Source: Didemnitutus sp041906465
GTDB taxonomy: Bacteria > Verrucomicrobiota > Verrucomicrobiia > Opitutales > Opitutaceae
Length of the DNA: 64,000 bases
Reading direction: 5' to 3'
Assembly (NCBI GenBank): GCA_041906465.1
Contig: JAYRJE010000014.1
Span: 1-64,000 of the forward strand
In this document: positions 39,169 to 47,974 of the stretch, in pieces
How the letters are laid out: every line of letters starts with the position of its first letter
Position numbering within the stretch: the stretch's first letter is position 1
The notes under the pieces: model-generated
Seen by the model: the letters and a program-made list of their open reading frames with translations, nothing else
Database searches by the model: none
What the model was told of the DNA's origin: nothing
Program-made: the position numbers and the translations under genes

Positions 39169-41631
39169 GTGAAGATTTCCCTGAATTGGCTGAAACAGTA
39201 TGTGAACCTCGACGGCGTCTCCGTCGACGAGCTCAAGCGCGCGATCACCTTCGTCGGCTTCGAGGTCGAAGGCGTGGCTACCGCCGGCCTGCAACCGCTG
39301 CAGCACGTCGTCGTGGGCGAGATCAAGACGCGCGAGAAAATCCCGAATCTCAAAAAAGAGATTTCGCTCTGCACCGTCGACGTCGGCCCCGAGCAGGGCG
39401 GCATCCGCCAAATCGTGTGCGGCGCGCCCAACTGCAATCCCGGCAATCGCGTGCCCGTCGCCCTTCCCGGCGCTGTGCTGCCCGGCGGCTTCGCCATCGC
39501 GCTGCGCAAGACCTACGGCCACGAGTCTCAAGGCATGATGTGCGCCGCCGACGAGCTCGGCCTCGGCGACGATCACGCGGGCCTGTTGCTCCTCGATCCG
39601 GCCACGCCCATCGGCACGCCGATCAACGCCGTGCTGCCTCCGGGCGATACCGTGTTCGACATCGAGATCACGCCGAACCGTCCTGACGCGCTCAGCCACA
39701 TCGGCATCGCGCGCGAGATCGCGGCGTGGTTCCGCAAGGACGTCTGCTACCCGCAGGTGAAGTTCCGCAACGAGACGCACGGCTTCCGCGGCGACATTCT
39801 CCAGGACATCCGCGTCGAGTCGCCTGAGGATTGCCCGCTCTACGTCGGCATCGCCATCGCCGGCGTGAAAGTCGGGCCGAGCCCCGCGTGGATGCAGGAG
39901 CGCCTCAAGGCCGTCGGCCTGCGCCCGATCAACAACCTCGTCGACGTCGGCAACTACGTGATGCTCGAGCTCGGCCAGCCGCTGCACGTCTTCGACGCGA
40001 AGAAAATCGGCGGACGCAAGATCGTCATCCGCCGCGCGATCGACGGCGAAAAACTCACCACGCTCGACGGCAAGGAGCGCGCGCTGAACAGCCGCATGCT
40101 CGTCATCGCCGACGAGAAGAATCCGATGGTCGTCGCCGGCATCATGGGCGGCGCCAACGCCGAGGTCGACGCGACCACGACCGACGTCGTGCTCGAGGCC
40201 GCTTATTTCCGCCCGCAGTCGATCCGCTGGACTTCCAAGCGGCTCGGCCTGGCGTCCGACTCTTCGTATCGTTTCGAGCGCGGCGTCGATCCGCACAGCA
40301 CGCTCGAAGCCGCGGGCCGCGCGGTCGATCTCCTCCTCGAAACGGCCGGCGGCACGGTCGTCGATCCGTCGTTCAAAGTTGGCGGCGAGCAGCCGTGGTC
40401 GCGCGAGATCAAGGTTACGCCGACCTACATCCGTTCGCGTTTGGGCTTCGACATCGCGGACGACGAAATGCGCGCCACGCTCAAAGCGCTCAATCTCGGC
40501 ATCGTGGGCGAAACCGAGCTGAAGGACGGCACGCCCGAGTGGACGGTCGACATCCCGAGCTACCGCGGCGACCTCGATCGCCCGATCGATCTCGTCGAGG
40601 AAGTCCTGCGCATCTACGGCACGGAAAAAGTTCCCGCCGCGCCCGCCATCGGCCCCGCGTTGCCGGAAGCGGAGGATGATCCGATCGCCGTCTTCAACCG
40701 CAAGGTCACCGACTACCTCGTCGGCCAGCATTTCCATGAGTGCGTGAACTACACGCTGCGTTCCGCGAAGGAGCTCAAGACCTGGGTCTCCGACGCCGCG
40801 GCGCAGGAGCTCGCGCTCTCGAATCCGTTCGTCGAGGACCAGTCGAGCCTGCGCCCGACGCTCGTGCTCGGCCTGCTTGAGTCGCTGAAGCTCAACCAAT
40901 CGCGCGGCAACGCCGTCTCGCGCCTCTGCGAAACCGGCCGCGTGTTCGTCGAGATGAACGGCACGGTGCACGAGTGCGTCGGTGTCGGCTTCGTCATCGC
41001 GCACAACCCGAAGGACCGCGCGTGGCTCGCGCGTCCCGAGCCGGATTTCTTCCAGGTTAAACGCCACATGGAGATCCTCCTCGCGCAGGCCGGCCTCAAC
41101 CTGAATTCACAGCCGCTCGTCCCCGTCACCGGCGCGTTCTGGGGCTGGCAGGAAGGCCACGCCGCCGCCGCAGGTGAGATGAAGGCCGGCTGGGCCGCGC
41201 GCTTCGGTCTGCTCAACCTCGCCATGGTTCGCGCCGCCGGCGTGGAGGGCAAGGTCTGGGCCGGCATGTTCGCCATCCTCCCCGAAAAACTCTCGGCAGA
41301 GAGCGGCCACCGCCGTTTCCAGAACTTCAGTCTGTTCCCCGCCGCGCTCCGCGACATCGCGCTCGTGATCGATGCCACGCGTCACGCCGAGGAAGTGCGC
41401 CAGCAGCTTCTCGCAGTCGCGCGTCAGGCCGCGACGAAGTTCGCGGTCGAGAGCGTGGACGTCTTCGACGTCTACCAAGGTGCCGGCTTGCCGGAAGGGA
41501 AGAAAAGCGTGGCATTCTCGCTCTCGTTCCGCTCCGCCGAGCGCACGCTCACGGACGACGAGGTCAACGCCGCCTTCGCCGAGATTCAGAAGAAGATCAC
41601 CGCCGACGGCACGATGACCGTCCGCGCCTGA
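39169..41631 (+). CDS. pheT: Phenylalanyl-tRNA synthetase beta subunit
   Basis: An 820-residue beta subunit with the bacterial domain order: N-terminal (MKISLNWLKQYVNL), tRNA-binding OB domain (about residues 43-155; VVVGEIKTREKIPN...QIVCGAPNCNPGNRVPVALPGAVLPG), B3/B4 editing domain, B5 (VTPTYIRSRLGFDIADDEMRATLKALNL), the class II-like core (DIPSYRGDLDRPIDLVEEVLRIYG), and the FDX-ACB anticodon-stem domain at the end (FQNFSLFPAALRDIALVIDATRHAEEV). GTG start at 39169. Ends near a hairpin shared with the convergent glycosyltransferase gene. Confidence 0.97.
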   Translation: MKISLNWLKQYVNLDGVSVDELKRAITFVGFEVEGVATAGLQPLQHVVVGEIKTREKIPNLKKEISLCTVDVGPEQGGIRQIVCGAPNCNPGNRVPVALPGAVLPGGFAIALRKTYGHESQGMMCAADELGLGDDHAGLLLLDPATPIGTPINAVLPPGDTVFDIEITPNRPDALSHIGIAREIAAWFRKDVCYPQVKFRNETHGFRGDILQDIRVESPEDCPLYVGIAIAGVKVGPSPAWMQERLKAVGLRPINNLVDVGNYVMLELGQPLHVFDAKKIGGRKIVIRRAIDGEKLTTLDGKERALNSRMLVIADEKNPMVVAGIMGGANAEVDATTTDVVLEAAYFRPQSIRWTSKRLGLASDSSYRFERGVDPHSTLEAAGRAVDLLLETAGGTVVDPSFKVGGEQPWSREIKVTPTYIRSRLGFDIADDEMRATLKALNLGIVGETELKDGTPEWTVDIPSYRGDLDRPIDLVEEVLRIYGTEKVPAAPAIGPALPEAEDDPIAVFNRKVTDYLVGQHFHECVNYTLRSAKELKTWVSDAAAQELALSNPFVEDQSSLRPTLVLGLLESLKLNQSRGNAVSRLCETGRVFVEMNGTVHECVGVGFVIAHNPKDRAWLARPEPDFFQVKRHMEILLAQAGLNLNSQPLVPVTGAFWGWQEGHAAAAGEMKAGWAARFGLLNLAMVRAAGVEGKVWAGMFAILPEKLSAESGHRRFQNFSLFPAALRDIALVIDATRHAEEVRQQLLAVARQAATKFAVESVDVFDVYQGAGLPEGKKSVAFSLSFRSAERTLTDDEVNAAFAEIQKKITADGTMTVRA

Positions 41632-41648
41632 GCATTTGTTTCTTGGGT

Positions 41649-41667
41649 GCGGGGCCAGCGGCCCCGC
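41649..41667. terminator. Hairpin between convergent pheT and the glycosyltransferase operon
   Basis: Stem GCGGGGCC/GGCCCCGC with a 3-base loop; CTCCATTATTTT follows on the plus strand and a CACCCAAGAAA stretch on the minus strand. Confidence 0.6.
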
Positions 41668-41672
41668 CTCCA

Positions 41673-43115
41673 TTATTTTGCCGTCACGGGTTTCTTTTTC
41701 GTGAAGCCCGTGCGCGTCATCTCACCCCAGGATTTCTGCTTTCGGAAATACTGCCAGATGCCCTCGATGCGCCACAGCAGGTTGAGCTGGCGGTAGCCAA
41801 AGTTCTCCGCGATCGCCGCGAATGCGAGCAGCAGCATGTCACGCTTGCGGGTCGTCTTGAAGAGGACGAGCTCCGCGAGCACGAGAGCGCACATACTGAG
41901 GAAAACGCCGTAGAGCACCACCACCGCGAAGAATGCCGCGGCGAATTTCCAGCTCAGCAATCCCGCCCAGCAGAACAGGGGCACGAAAACGAATCCGAGC
42001 AAATCAAGCGCGGGCCCGATGAGATCGAAGAAGACAAACATCGGCAGTCCGACGACGCCAATGCGCCCATAGCGCGGGTTGCCCAGCATCTCGCGGTGGC
42101 GCCACAATACCTCGCAGAGGCCGCGCTGCCAGCGTGTGCGCTGACGGCGGAGAATCGTCAGCGACTCCGGCGCTTCCGTCCAACAAACCGGATCGGGAAT
42201 GAAGAGGATGTGATACGGCTCGCCCTGGTCGCGGAAATGGCGATGGAGCTTCACGATCAGCTCCATGTCCTCGCCGACGGTCCCGTGCGTGTAGCCACCG
42301 ACCGCGAGCACAGCACTGCGTTTGAAAAGCCCGAATGCCCCGGAGATGATCGACACCGTGTTCATCCGGCTGAGCGAGAGTCGTGCGATGAGGAATGCGC
42401 GCAGATACTCGATCACCTGGAACAGCGGCAGCAGTTTACGCGGTGCGCCTTCGTTCACGACCATGCCGCCGTGCACTTCGCAGCCGTTGGCGATGCGGAT
42501 CGTGCCGCCGACCGCGATCAGATTCTTCGGATGCTCGACGAAAGGACGCGCCGCTTTCAGCAGCGAGTTGTGATCGAGCAGCGAGTCGGCGTCCACGCCG
42601 CAGACGAGCGGATGCTGCGCGTAGTTCATCGCGGCGTTCAGCGCGTCGGATTTGCCGCCATTCTCTTTGTTGATGAAAAGCAGGTTGGGGTAATCGCGGT
42701 GCCGGTAGATGCCGCGGATCGCCTTGCAGGGCGCGAGGTGGGGGCGGACGAGGTCGGTGCGCTCCAGCTTGAACGCCTCGATCACGGCCTGCGCGGTGCC
42801 GTCCTTCGAGCCGTCGTTGACCACCACGATTTCGTAGCGCGGGTAGCGCAGCGTGAGTAGGGAGCGGATGTTTTCGACGATCGTCTTCTCCTCGTTGTAG
42901 GCAGGCACGAGGAGGGTGATGCCCGGGATTGACTTCGCGCTGATCATCCAGCCCGCATCGGCGCGGCGGTCGGCCTCGCGCGCGCGGTGCAGTTCGAAAA
43001 ACGCGAGCGCGGTCTGGGCGGTGTAGAAAACGTATTGAATGGCGGCGGTGCTGAGGACGAACCAGCCGAGGCCTTGGGCAACCCCGAGCGCGGCCATCTG
43101 CAATGTTTCAACCAT
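41673..43115 (-). CDS. Membrane glycosyltransferase family 2, polysaccharide-synthase type
   Basis: A 480-residue processive-type GT2 like IcaA/PgaC. One membrane segment at residues 15-35, then the GT-A domain: GITLLVPAYNEEKTIVENI, VVVNDGSKDGT, ENGGKSDALN, VCGVDADSLL (Asp175-Asp177, nucleotide-metal DxD), GEDMEL (Asp283, catalytic base position) and RRQRTRWQRG (Q325xxR328W329, typical of polymerising enzymes). Three to four C-terminal membrane segments follow (VFFDLIGPALDLLGFVFVPLFCWAGLL and later). Start 43115 overlaps the upstream HEAT gene by 8 bases. Last gene of the four-gene operon; the polymer is unknown. Confidence 0.92.
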   Translation of the reverse strand: MVETLQMAALGVAQGLGWFVLSTAAIQYVFYTAQTALAFFELHRAREADRRADAGWMISAKSIPGITLLVPAYNEEKTIVENIRSLLTLRYPRYEIVVVNDGSKDGTAQAVIEAFKLERTDLVRPHLAPCKAIRGIYRHRDYPNLLFINKENGGKSDALNAAMNYAQHPLVCGVDADSLLDHNSLLKAARPFVEHPKNLIAVGGTIRIANGCEVHGGMVVNEGAPRKLLPLFQVIEYLRAFLIARLSLSRMNTVSIISGAFGLFKRSAVLAVGGYTHGTVGEDMELIVKLHRHFRDQGEPYHILFIPDPVCWTEAPESLTILRRQRTRWQRGLCEVLWRHREMLGNPRYGRIGVVGLPMFVFFDLIGPALDLLGFVFVPLFCWAGLLSWKFAAAFFAVVVLYGVFLSMCALVLAELVLFKTTRKRDMLLLAFAAIAENFGYRQLNLLWRIEGIWQYFRKQKSWGEMTRTGFTKKKPVTAK

Positions 43116-44175
43116 GACGCAGCTCCTCCTGTTTCTCCGCCCAGAATTGCCGCGCGCCTGGCGCGAGAAAGGCGTGCTCGCGCTGCAACAGCTCATGGCC
43201 GGCTGAGCCGAGATCCCACAGGGCGGCCGCGGCGGCGTAGCTGGTCCACCAATCGGTCGCGCTGCCGAGTGCCTTGAGCGCTGGCAGCAACTCGGGAGTG
43301 CCGAGCTGCCCGGCGCACTCCGCGGCGGCGCGGCGGACGTCGGCCACGGGATCGGAAAGACCATCCGCGACAAAGTCGCCGGCGCGCGGATCGCCGAGTT
43401 CGCGCAATGCGACCCAAATCGCCGCGCGGACGCGCGCGGCGGAATGCCGGCGCAAGGCGCTGATCGCCTCAAAAGCTTCGTGCGCCTGGGCGCGCGCCAG
43501 GGCAATCGCGAGCATCCGCAGCCATTCGGGTGGGAGATCCGCATCGAGCAACGCGATTGCCTCGGGCCGCAGGCTGGCGGGCAGGCGCACGAACAGCTCT
43601 GCCAAGCTCAGCGGCGGATCGTCGGGAGCGAATCGCAACTGTTCGAGGAGCTGCCGCAGCGAAGGCACGCGATCTTTCGCCAGCAAGGCGCGGGCCGCGA
43701 CCAGCCGGATGCCGGTGTCGCGGTCTGCCAAGGCGGCGCGGAGCGCGGCCACACTGGCTTCGTCGTCGAAATGGGCGAGCAGTGCGCAGGCGCGCTGGCG
43801 CTGGCCGGCATTGCCGCGGGCGATGAGCTGCAGCGCGTCGGCGTGGAAACCGCAGCGCTGAAGCAGTTGGATGAGTTGCGCTTGGTCGCGGCCCTTCGTC
43901 TGCTCGATGAGCGATTGAAGCACGCGGGCGAGAATGGCGCGTTTCCAGGGCGGCAGCGTCGGCGCCGGGCCGGATGCGTAGACGGATAGCTGGTCGAGGA
44001 CGTAAGTGGTGATTTCCTCTTCGGAGGCCGTGTCGCGTTGCGCGCGTCGCAGACGGCGCAGCCGCACCAGGAAGACGCCGAACCAGACGATCACGGAGAT
44101 GATCGCGAGCGCGATGCACGTTGTCGTGATCGCGCTGAGCAGCGTGGCCTCAGAAGCGGGTGTAAACGCCGACAT
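43108..44175 (-). CDS. Membrane-anchored HEAT-repeat protein
   Basis: A 355-residue protein with one N-terminal membrane segment (residues 13-36, LLSAITTTCIALAIISVIVWFGVFL) and a basic stop (RLRRLRRAQR), then alpha-solenoid repeats of HEAT type: ARGNAGQRQRACALLAHFDDEASVAALRAALADRDTGIRLVAARALL, ARVRAAIWVALRELGDPRAGDFVADGLSDPVADVRRAAAECAGQLG, LPALKALGSATDWWTSYAAAAALWDLG. The solenoid is probably cytoplasmic, given the positive residues after the anchor. Its start lies 26 bases inside the preceding gene and its end overlaps the glycosyltransferase by 8 bases, so it is likely a structural partner of the synthase. No known exopolysaccharide operon component of this shape is familiar to me. Confidence 0.82.
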   Translation of the reverse strand: MSAFTPASEATLLSAITTTCIALAIISVIVWFGVFLVRLRRLRRAQRDTASEEEITTYVLDQLSVYASGPAPTLPPWKRAILARVLQSLIEQTKGRDQAQLIQLLQRCGFHADALQLIARGNAGQRQRACALLAHFDDEASVAALRAALADRDTGIRLVAARALLAKDRVPSLRQLLEQLRFAPDDPPLSLAELFVRLPASLRPEAIALLDADLPPEWLRMLAIALARAQAHEAFEAISALRRHSAARVRAAIWVALRELGDPRAGDFVADGLSDPVADVRRAAAECAGQLGTPELLPALKALGSATDWWTSYAAAAALWDLGSAGHELLQREHAFLAPGARQFWAEKQEELRHG

Positions 44176-45487
44176 GAATCGCGTTGCGCGTGGGGACGCC
44201 CTCGGCCCACTCGTGCGTGAGGTCCACGCGCACGCCGCGGACGAGCGAGAAGTCGCGGGCGAGGCCGCCGAAGAACGCGCGGGTGCGCAGGTCGCGCGTG
44301 AAGTCGAAGACCGTGCTCGAGAGCGATTCGGAGCTGTCGGCGTAGCCGAGGTTCCAGCGCCAGCGTTCGTTCGGTTCGCCGTCCAGACGCAGCTGCCAGC
44401 CGTTGGTGGTGTGACGGTTCAGATTGCGCGTGGCGAGGACCTTGCCGGTGAGCGCGACATGGCGGGGGAGCTGTTGCGTCGCACCGAGCCACAGCGAGTG
44501 GGCCGTGCCGGGCGCGTAAGTGGCGGCGCGGTAGTCGGCGAGGAGAACGGTGGCGGGCAGGTCCTCGTCCCCCGGGCGCGCGCGCCATGCCGCGCCGAGC
44601 GCGAGCATATGTTGTGCAAAGAATTCAGCGTGGGGCGTGGCGCTGAGACGCGCGTAGCCAGACCAATCGTCGTTGAAGCGGCGGTCGAGGCCGAGTGTCC
44701 CTTGCGTGTCGTCCGCGCCGAAGCGGTGCGCGCGCTCGAGGTTGAGCGCGAGGCCGGTGCGCGCGTTCAGAGCGTAGCGGAGGGCGGCGTCCCAGCCTTG
44801 CCAGTCGTCGCGCGAACTGCCGGAAAACGTGCTGTATTCCCATCCGAGATCGAGGCGCCACGGGCCGGCGTGTTTGACAGAGTCGAGGCGCTGTCGGATG
44901 TCCGCGGAGGCGGGCTCGACGGCGAGTGCGCGCTGATAGAGGTCGCGCGCCTCATCGAAACGCTCTTGGAAGCGGCGGACGTCCCCGCGGCCGATCAATG
45001 CGTCGGTGTTTTCCGGGGCGGCCTGGAGAATATCGGCGAAAGTGTGGTCGGCGGCTTCGAATTGGCGCTGCCACATCTGCACGCGACCGAGCATGTTGAT
45101 GGCTTCCAGATTCTCCGGGTGCTGAGCGATGATTGCGCGGAAGATTTTCTCCGCCGGACCGAGCCGGTCCGACCAGGCGAGGACGCGGCCGTAGCCGAGT
45201 TGCAGGTCGGTGTTGGGCGGGGCGAGCCGCAGGGCGCGCTCGTAGGTCGCGAGCGCATCGTCGTGGCGGCCGAGCCAGCCTTGAACGGTGCCGAGCTGGA
45301 AGAGGATCTCCGGATCGTTTGGCTGCGCAGCGGCGAGCTCTCGCAGCATCGTTTCGGCTTCGGCGTGACGACCGGTGCGCTTGGCGGCGAGCGCGTCTTC
45401 CAAGCTGGCGGCAGCCGCCGAGGCGGTCGTGAGCGCGAGGGCGAGCAGCGTCACGGCGAGGCAACGGCGGAGCGGTGCAGGGATCAT
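44150..45487 (-). CDS. TPR protein with YaiO-like outer-membrane beta-barrel
   Basis: A 445-residue exported protein: signal peptide 1-27 (CLAVTLLALALTTASAAAA), TPR repeats at residues 28-190 (HAEAETMLRELAAAQPNDPEILFQLG, HDDALATYERALRLAPPNTDLQLGYGRVLAW, FDEARDLYQRALAVEPASADIRQRLD), then a C-terminal half (200-445) of alternating amphipathic strands (WRLDLGWEYSTFSG..., LALNLERAHRFG, GYARLSATPHAEFF) ending in IHVGVYTRF with terminal Phe. The layout parallels PgaA/YaiO: a periplasmic TPR domain plus an outer-membrane pore. Its ATG overlaps the regulator's TGA (ATGA). Likely export pore for the polymer made by the downstream glycosyltransferase; inference. Confidence 0.83.
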   Translation of the reverse strand: MIPAPLRRCLAVTLLALALTTASAAAASLEDALAAKRTGRHAEAETMLRELAAAQPNDPEILFQLGTVQGWLGRHDDALATYERALRLAPPNTDLQLGYGRVLAWSDRLGPAEKIFRAIIAQHPENLEAINMLGRVQMWQRQFEAADHTFADILQAAPENTDALIGRGDVRRFQERFDEARDLYQRALAVEPASADIRQRLDSVKHAGPWRLDLGWEYSTFSGSSRDDWQGWDAALRYALNARTGLALNLERAHRFGADDTQGTLGLDRRFNDDWSGYARLSATPHAEFFAQHMLALGAAWRARPGDEDLPATVLLADYRAATYAPGTAHSLWLGATQQLPRHVALTGKVLATRNLNRHTTNGWQLRLDGEPNERWRWNLGYADSSESLSSTVFDFTRDLRTRAFFGGLARDFSLVRGVRVDLTHEWAEGVPTRNAIHVGVYTRF

Positions 45488-45879
45488 GACTTGAGCAGTT
45501 TGCGGACGCGCACGACGAGTTCGTCGGGGCTGAACGGTTTTACCATGTAGTCGGAGGCGCCGGCATTCAGGCAGCGGACGACATCGTTCTCCTGGTTTTT
45601 GCCGGAGAGCATGAGGACGGGGACGGCGGCGAGAGCGGCGTCGGCCTTGAGGGCGCGCAGCGTGCTGTAGCCATCCTTGATCGGCATCATCAGATCGAGG
45701 ATGACGAGTTGCGGTGCGAAGGCCTGAGCCCGAGCGAGTAGGTCCTCGCCGTTGCCGACAGTCTCGATGGTGAAGCCCGCGCGCTTCAGCTTGAATTCGA
45801 TCAATCGGCGCGTGGTGGCGTCGTCTTCGGCGGCGAAGACGCGGGCGGAAATGGGCGCTGGCGCAGGGGACCCGGTCAT
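45484..45879 (-). CDS. Single-domain response regulator
   Basis: A 131-residue receiver domain with no output domain: acidic pair Glu18-Asp19-Asp20 (AAEDDATT), phospho-acceptor Asp62 (LVILDLMMP), Ser92 (VLMLSGK) and Lys114 (YMVKPFSP). It would pass a signal by protein contact. It leads the four-gene operon and is translationally coupled to the TPR/barrel gene; no histidine kinase is adjacent. Divergent from the superoxide dismutase gene, with an 86-95 base gap holding both promoters. Confidence 0.93.
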   Translation of the reverse strand: MTGSPAPAPISARVFAAEDDATTRRLIEFKLKRAGFTIETVGNGEDLLARAQAFAPQLVILDLMMPIKDGYSTLRALKADAALAAVPVLMLSGKNQENDVVRCLNAGASDYMVKPFSPDELVVRVRKLLKS

Positions 45880-45974
45880 GACGCCCTGAGGGAAGAGGAG
45901 AATCCGGGAGCGTCAACGATGCGTTGCGGCGGCTCGCCTTGCCAAAAAGGTCCTAAACGATCACCGTGGCCGAC

Positions 45975-46736
45975 ATGACATCCCACGATACCGGCATGAG
46001 TCGCCGCGAGGCATTGAAGAAGTTGGGCGCCGGTGTAGCGCTCGCAAGTTTGGCGGGTATCGCACGGCACGCGGAAGCGACCGAGAGAAAAGGTGGGAGC
46101 GCCGACGGCAGTGGCGAGGTGCTCGGATGGGAGTTGCCCAAGCTGCCCTATGCCTACGCCGCACTCGAGCCGCACATCGATGCGCGCACGATGGAAATTC
46201 ACCACACGAAGCACCACCAGGCCTATATCACGAACGCGAAGAAGCTGCTCGAACCGCACCCCGAGCTGCTCGCGAAAGGTCCCGAAGCGCTCGTGCGCGA
46301 CCTCGCCAGTGTGCCTGAAGCGATCCGCACCGGCATCCGCAACAATGCCGGCGGCCACGTGAATCACGCGTTTTTCTGGAACCAGCTGGCGCCCGCCGGC
46401 TCGTCCGCGCTGGGAGAAAAACTCGCGGCGGCGATCGCCCGCGATCTTGGTTCACTCGACGATTTCAAGAAGCAGTTCGCCGACGCCGCAATGAAACGTT
46501 TCGGCAGCGGTTGGGCTTGGCTGAGCGTGAAGGGCGGCAAGCTCGTCGTGCACTCGACCGCGAATCAAGACTCGCCGCTGAGCGAAGGGCTCACGCCGGT
46601 GCTCGGTCTCGACGTGTGGGAGCACGCTTACTACCTGCACTACCAGAATCGCCGCGGCGACTATGTGAACGCGTTCTGGAACGTGGTGAACTGGGCCCAG
46701 GCCGAAGCCAACTACGCGGCGGCGCTGCGCGGCTGA
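45975..46736 (+). CDS. Fe/Mn superoxide dismutase with Tat-type signal
   Basis: Removes superoxide. About 253 residues; the mature part from residue 50 has the Fe/Mn SOD landmarks: MEIHHTKHHQAYITNAKK (ligand His), NNAGGHVNHAFFWNQL (ligand His and second-shell residues), FGSGWAWLSVKGGKL, and LDVWEHAYYLHYQNRR (ligand Asp and His). The N-terminus MTSHDTGMSRREALKKLGAGVALASLAG is a twin-arginine signal, so the enzyme is predicted to be exported to the periplasm. Starts at GTG 45966, ATG 45975 and ATG 45996 are all possible. The next gene begins 2 bases after its stop. Metal preference (Fe or Mn) is not certain from sequence. Confidence 0.9.
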   Translation: MTSHDTGMSRREALKKLGAGVALASLAGIARHAEATERKGGSADGSGEVLGWELPKLPYAYAALEPHIDARTMEIHHTKHHQAYITNAKKLLEPHPELLAKGPEALVRDLASVPEAIRTGIRNNAGGHVNHAFFWNQLAPAGSSALGEKLAAAIARDLGSLDDFKKQFADAAMKRFGSGWAWLSVKGGKLVVHSTANQDSPLSEGLTPVLGLDVWEHAYYLHYQNRRGDYVNAFWNVVNWAQAEANYAAALRG

Positions 46737-46738
46737 TC

Positions 46739-47089
46739 ATGGGCAGCGTCGAAAAAGGTCTGCGCAAAGCGGGCGTCGCTGGCGCGCGCTATCACCTGTT
46801 TCTCTGTCGCGGACCAGATTGCTGCTCGACGCGCGAAGGCGATGAGACGTGGGACTACATCAAGTCCGCGATCAAGGAGCACGACTTGCCGGTGATGCGC
46901 ACGAAGGCCGACTGCTTCCGTGTGTGCGAAGACGGCCCGTGGCTCGTCGTCTATCCGGATGGCGTGTGGTATTCGCGCGTGACGCCGGAGCGCTTCGACC
47001 GCATCCGTCGCGAGCATTTGGAAGGCGGCGTGCCGGTTGCGGAGTGGGTGAGGGCGACGCAGCCCCTCGCCGGTCGACGCAGCGGATAG
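46739..47089 (+). CDS. (2Fe-2S) thioredoxin-like ferredoxin
   Basis: A 116-residue protein of the Shethna-type, thioredoxin-fold [2Fe-2S] ferredoxins: YHLFLCRGPDCCSTREGDETWDYIKSAIKEHDL (Cys pair in CRGPDC), then ADCFRVCEDGPWLVVYPDGVWYSRV (the other two Cys, ADCFRVCxxGP). An electron carrier of the cytoplasm. Co-transcribed with the superoxide dismutase gene (2-base gap), although that enzyme is predicted to be exported, so the pairing may reflect a shared oxidative-stress response. Confidence 0.9.
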   Translation: MGSVEKGLRKAGVAGARYHLFLCRGPDCCSTREGDETWDYIKSAIKEHDLPVMRTKADCFRVCEDGPWLVVYPDGVWYSRVTPERFDRIRREHLEGGVPVAEWVRATQPLAGRRSG

Positions 47090-47195
47090 ACCCTGCCGCC
47101 AACCAACGGATCAGAGTGCGCGATGTGGTCGCCGCAGTCTCCGCCGGCGAAAGGCGTCGGTCGGGATGCCGCGCACCCCAGCGCATGAACGCGCG

Positions 47196-47876
47196 TCAGT
47201 TGTTCACGATCCCGTCGTCCGGCAGGTGCCCCTGCAGCTTGCGGCGCAGGCGCTGTTGCTCGATGTCGAGCTTCAGCTGTGCGGCGAAGAGCTTCAGGCG
47301 TTGGCGTGTGTCGAGCTCTTCGAGCAGGCGCTGCTTCAGCGCCGCGTCGTCGCACAGGTTGAACACGGCGACGTCCGCGAAGGTGTCGAAGTCCTCGATC
47401 GTCTCCAGAAACTGAGTCATGCCTTTCGGCCCGGGCGCGCCGAGACGCCGCCGCAGTTGCAACAGGCGCAGCACCTCGAGGCGCATGATTTCGAGCTGCG
47501 TATGGTTGCCGCCCCACACGGTCGCGAGCGGCCGGACGGCGATCACGCGATACGGCTCCTCATGCACGATCTCGCGAATTTCGACGCGCGACACGCCTTG
47601 CAACAACAGGTTCGAGGTGCCGTCTTCCGCTTCCTGGCAGGCGCGCACGATGCCGACCGACGCAATGCGGTGCGGCGGCTCTATCGCGCCGGGCTCAGTC
47701 TGGCGGGCGCGATCCAAGTGCGCCACGGCGAACAACCGGTTCGTGGCCAACACGTCGCGCAGCATGGCGCGATAGCGCGGCTCGAAAATGTGCAAGGGCA
47801 ACAAGGACTGCGGGAAGAACACCGTGTTCGGCAGCGTCATCACGGGCACGGCGTCCGGCAGCTCGATCGTTTCCAT
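47196..47876 (-). CDS. LON substrate-binding domain protein
   Basis: A 226-residue protein made only of the N-terminal LON domain: VPVMTLPNTVFFPQSLLPLHIFEPRYRAMLRDVL, the diagnostic first strand-turn-helix, LAVAHL region, GIVRACQEAEDGTSNLLLQGVSRVEI, then a helical C-terminal part (FLETIEDFDTFADVAVFNL, RQRLKLFAAQLKLDIEQQR). No AAA or protease domain, so it is not Lon protease. Stand-alone LON proteins are widespread; the function is not known. Divergent from the RND efflux operon; 98-base gap. Confidence 0.88.
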   Translation of the reverse strand: METIELPDAVPVMTLPNTVFFPQSLLPLHIFEPRYRAMLRDVLATNRLFAVAHLDRARQTEPGAIEPPHRIASVGIVRACQEAEDGTSNLLLQGVSRVEIREIVHEEPYRVIAVRPLATVWGGNHTQLEIMRLEVLRLLQLRRRLGAPGPKGMTQFLETIEDFDTFADVAVFNLCDDAALKQRLLEELDTRQRLKLFAAQLKLDIEQQRLRRKLQGHLPDDGIVNN

Positions 47877-47974
47877 GCCGGGGAACGTAATGGCGGCGTG
47901 CAGAATCTCAACTGTCCTTGCGGACGAAGCGGGCGCCCGTTGACCGACCCGGGAGATTTTCCGAGGTTGGCGTC

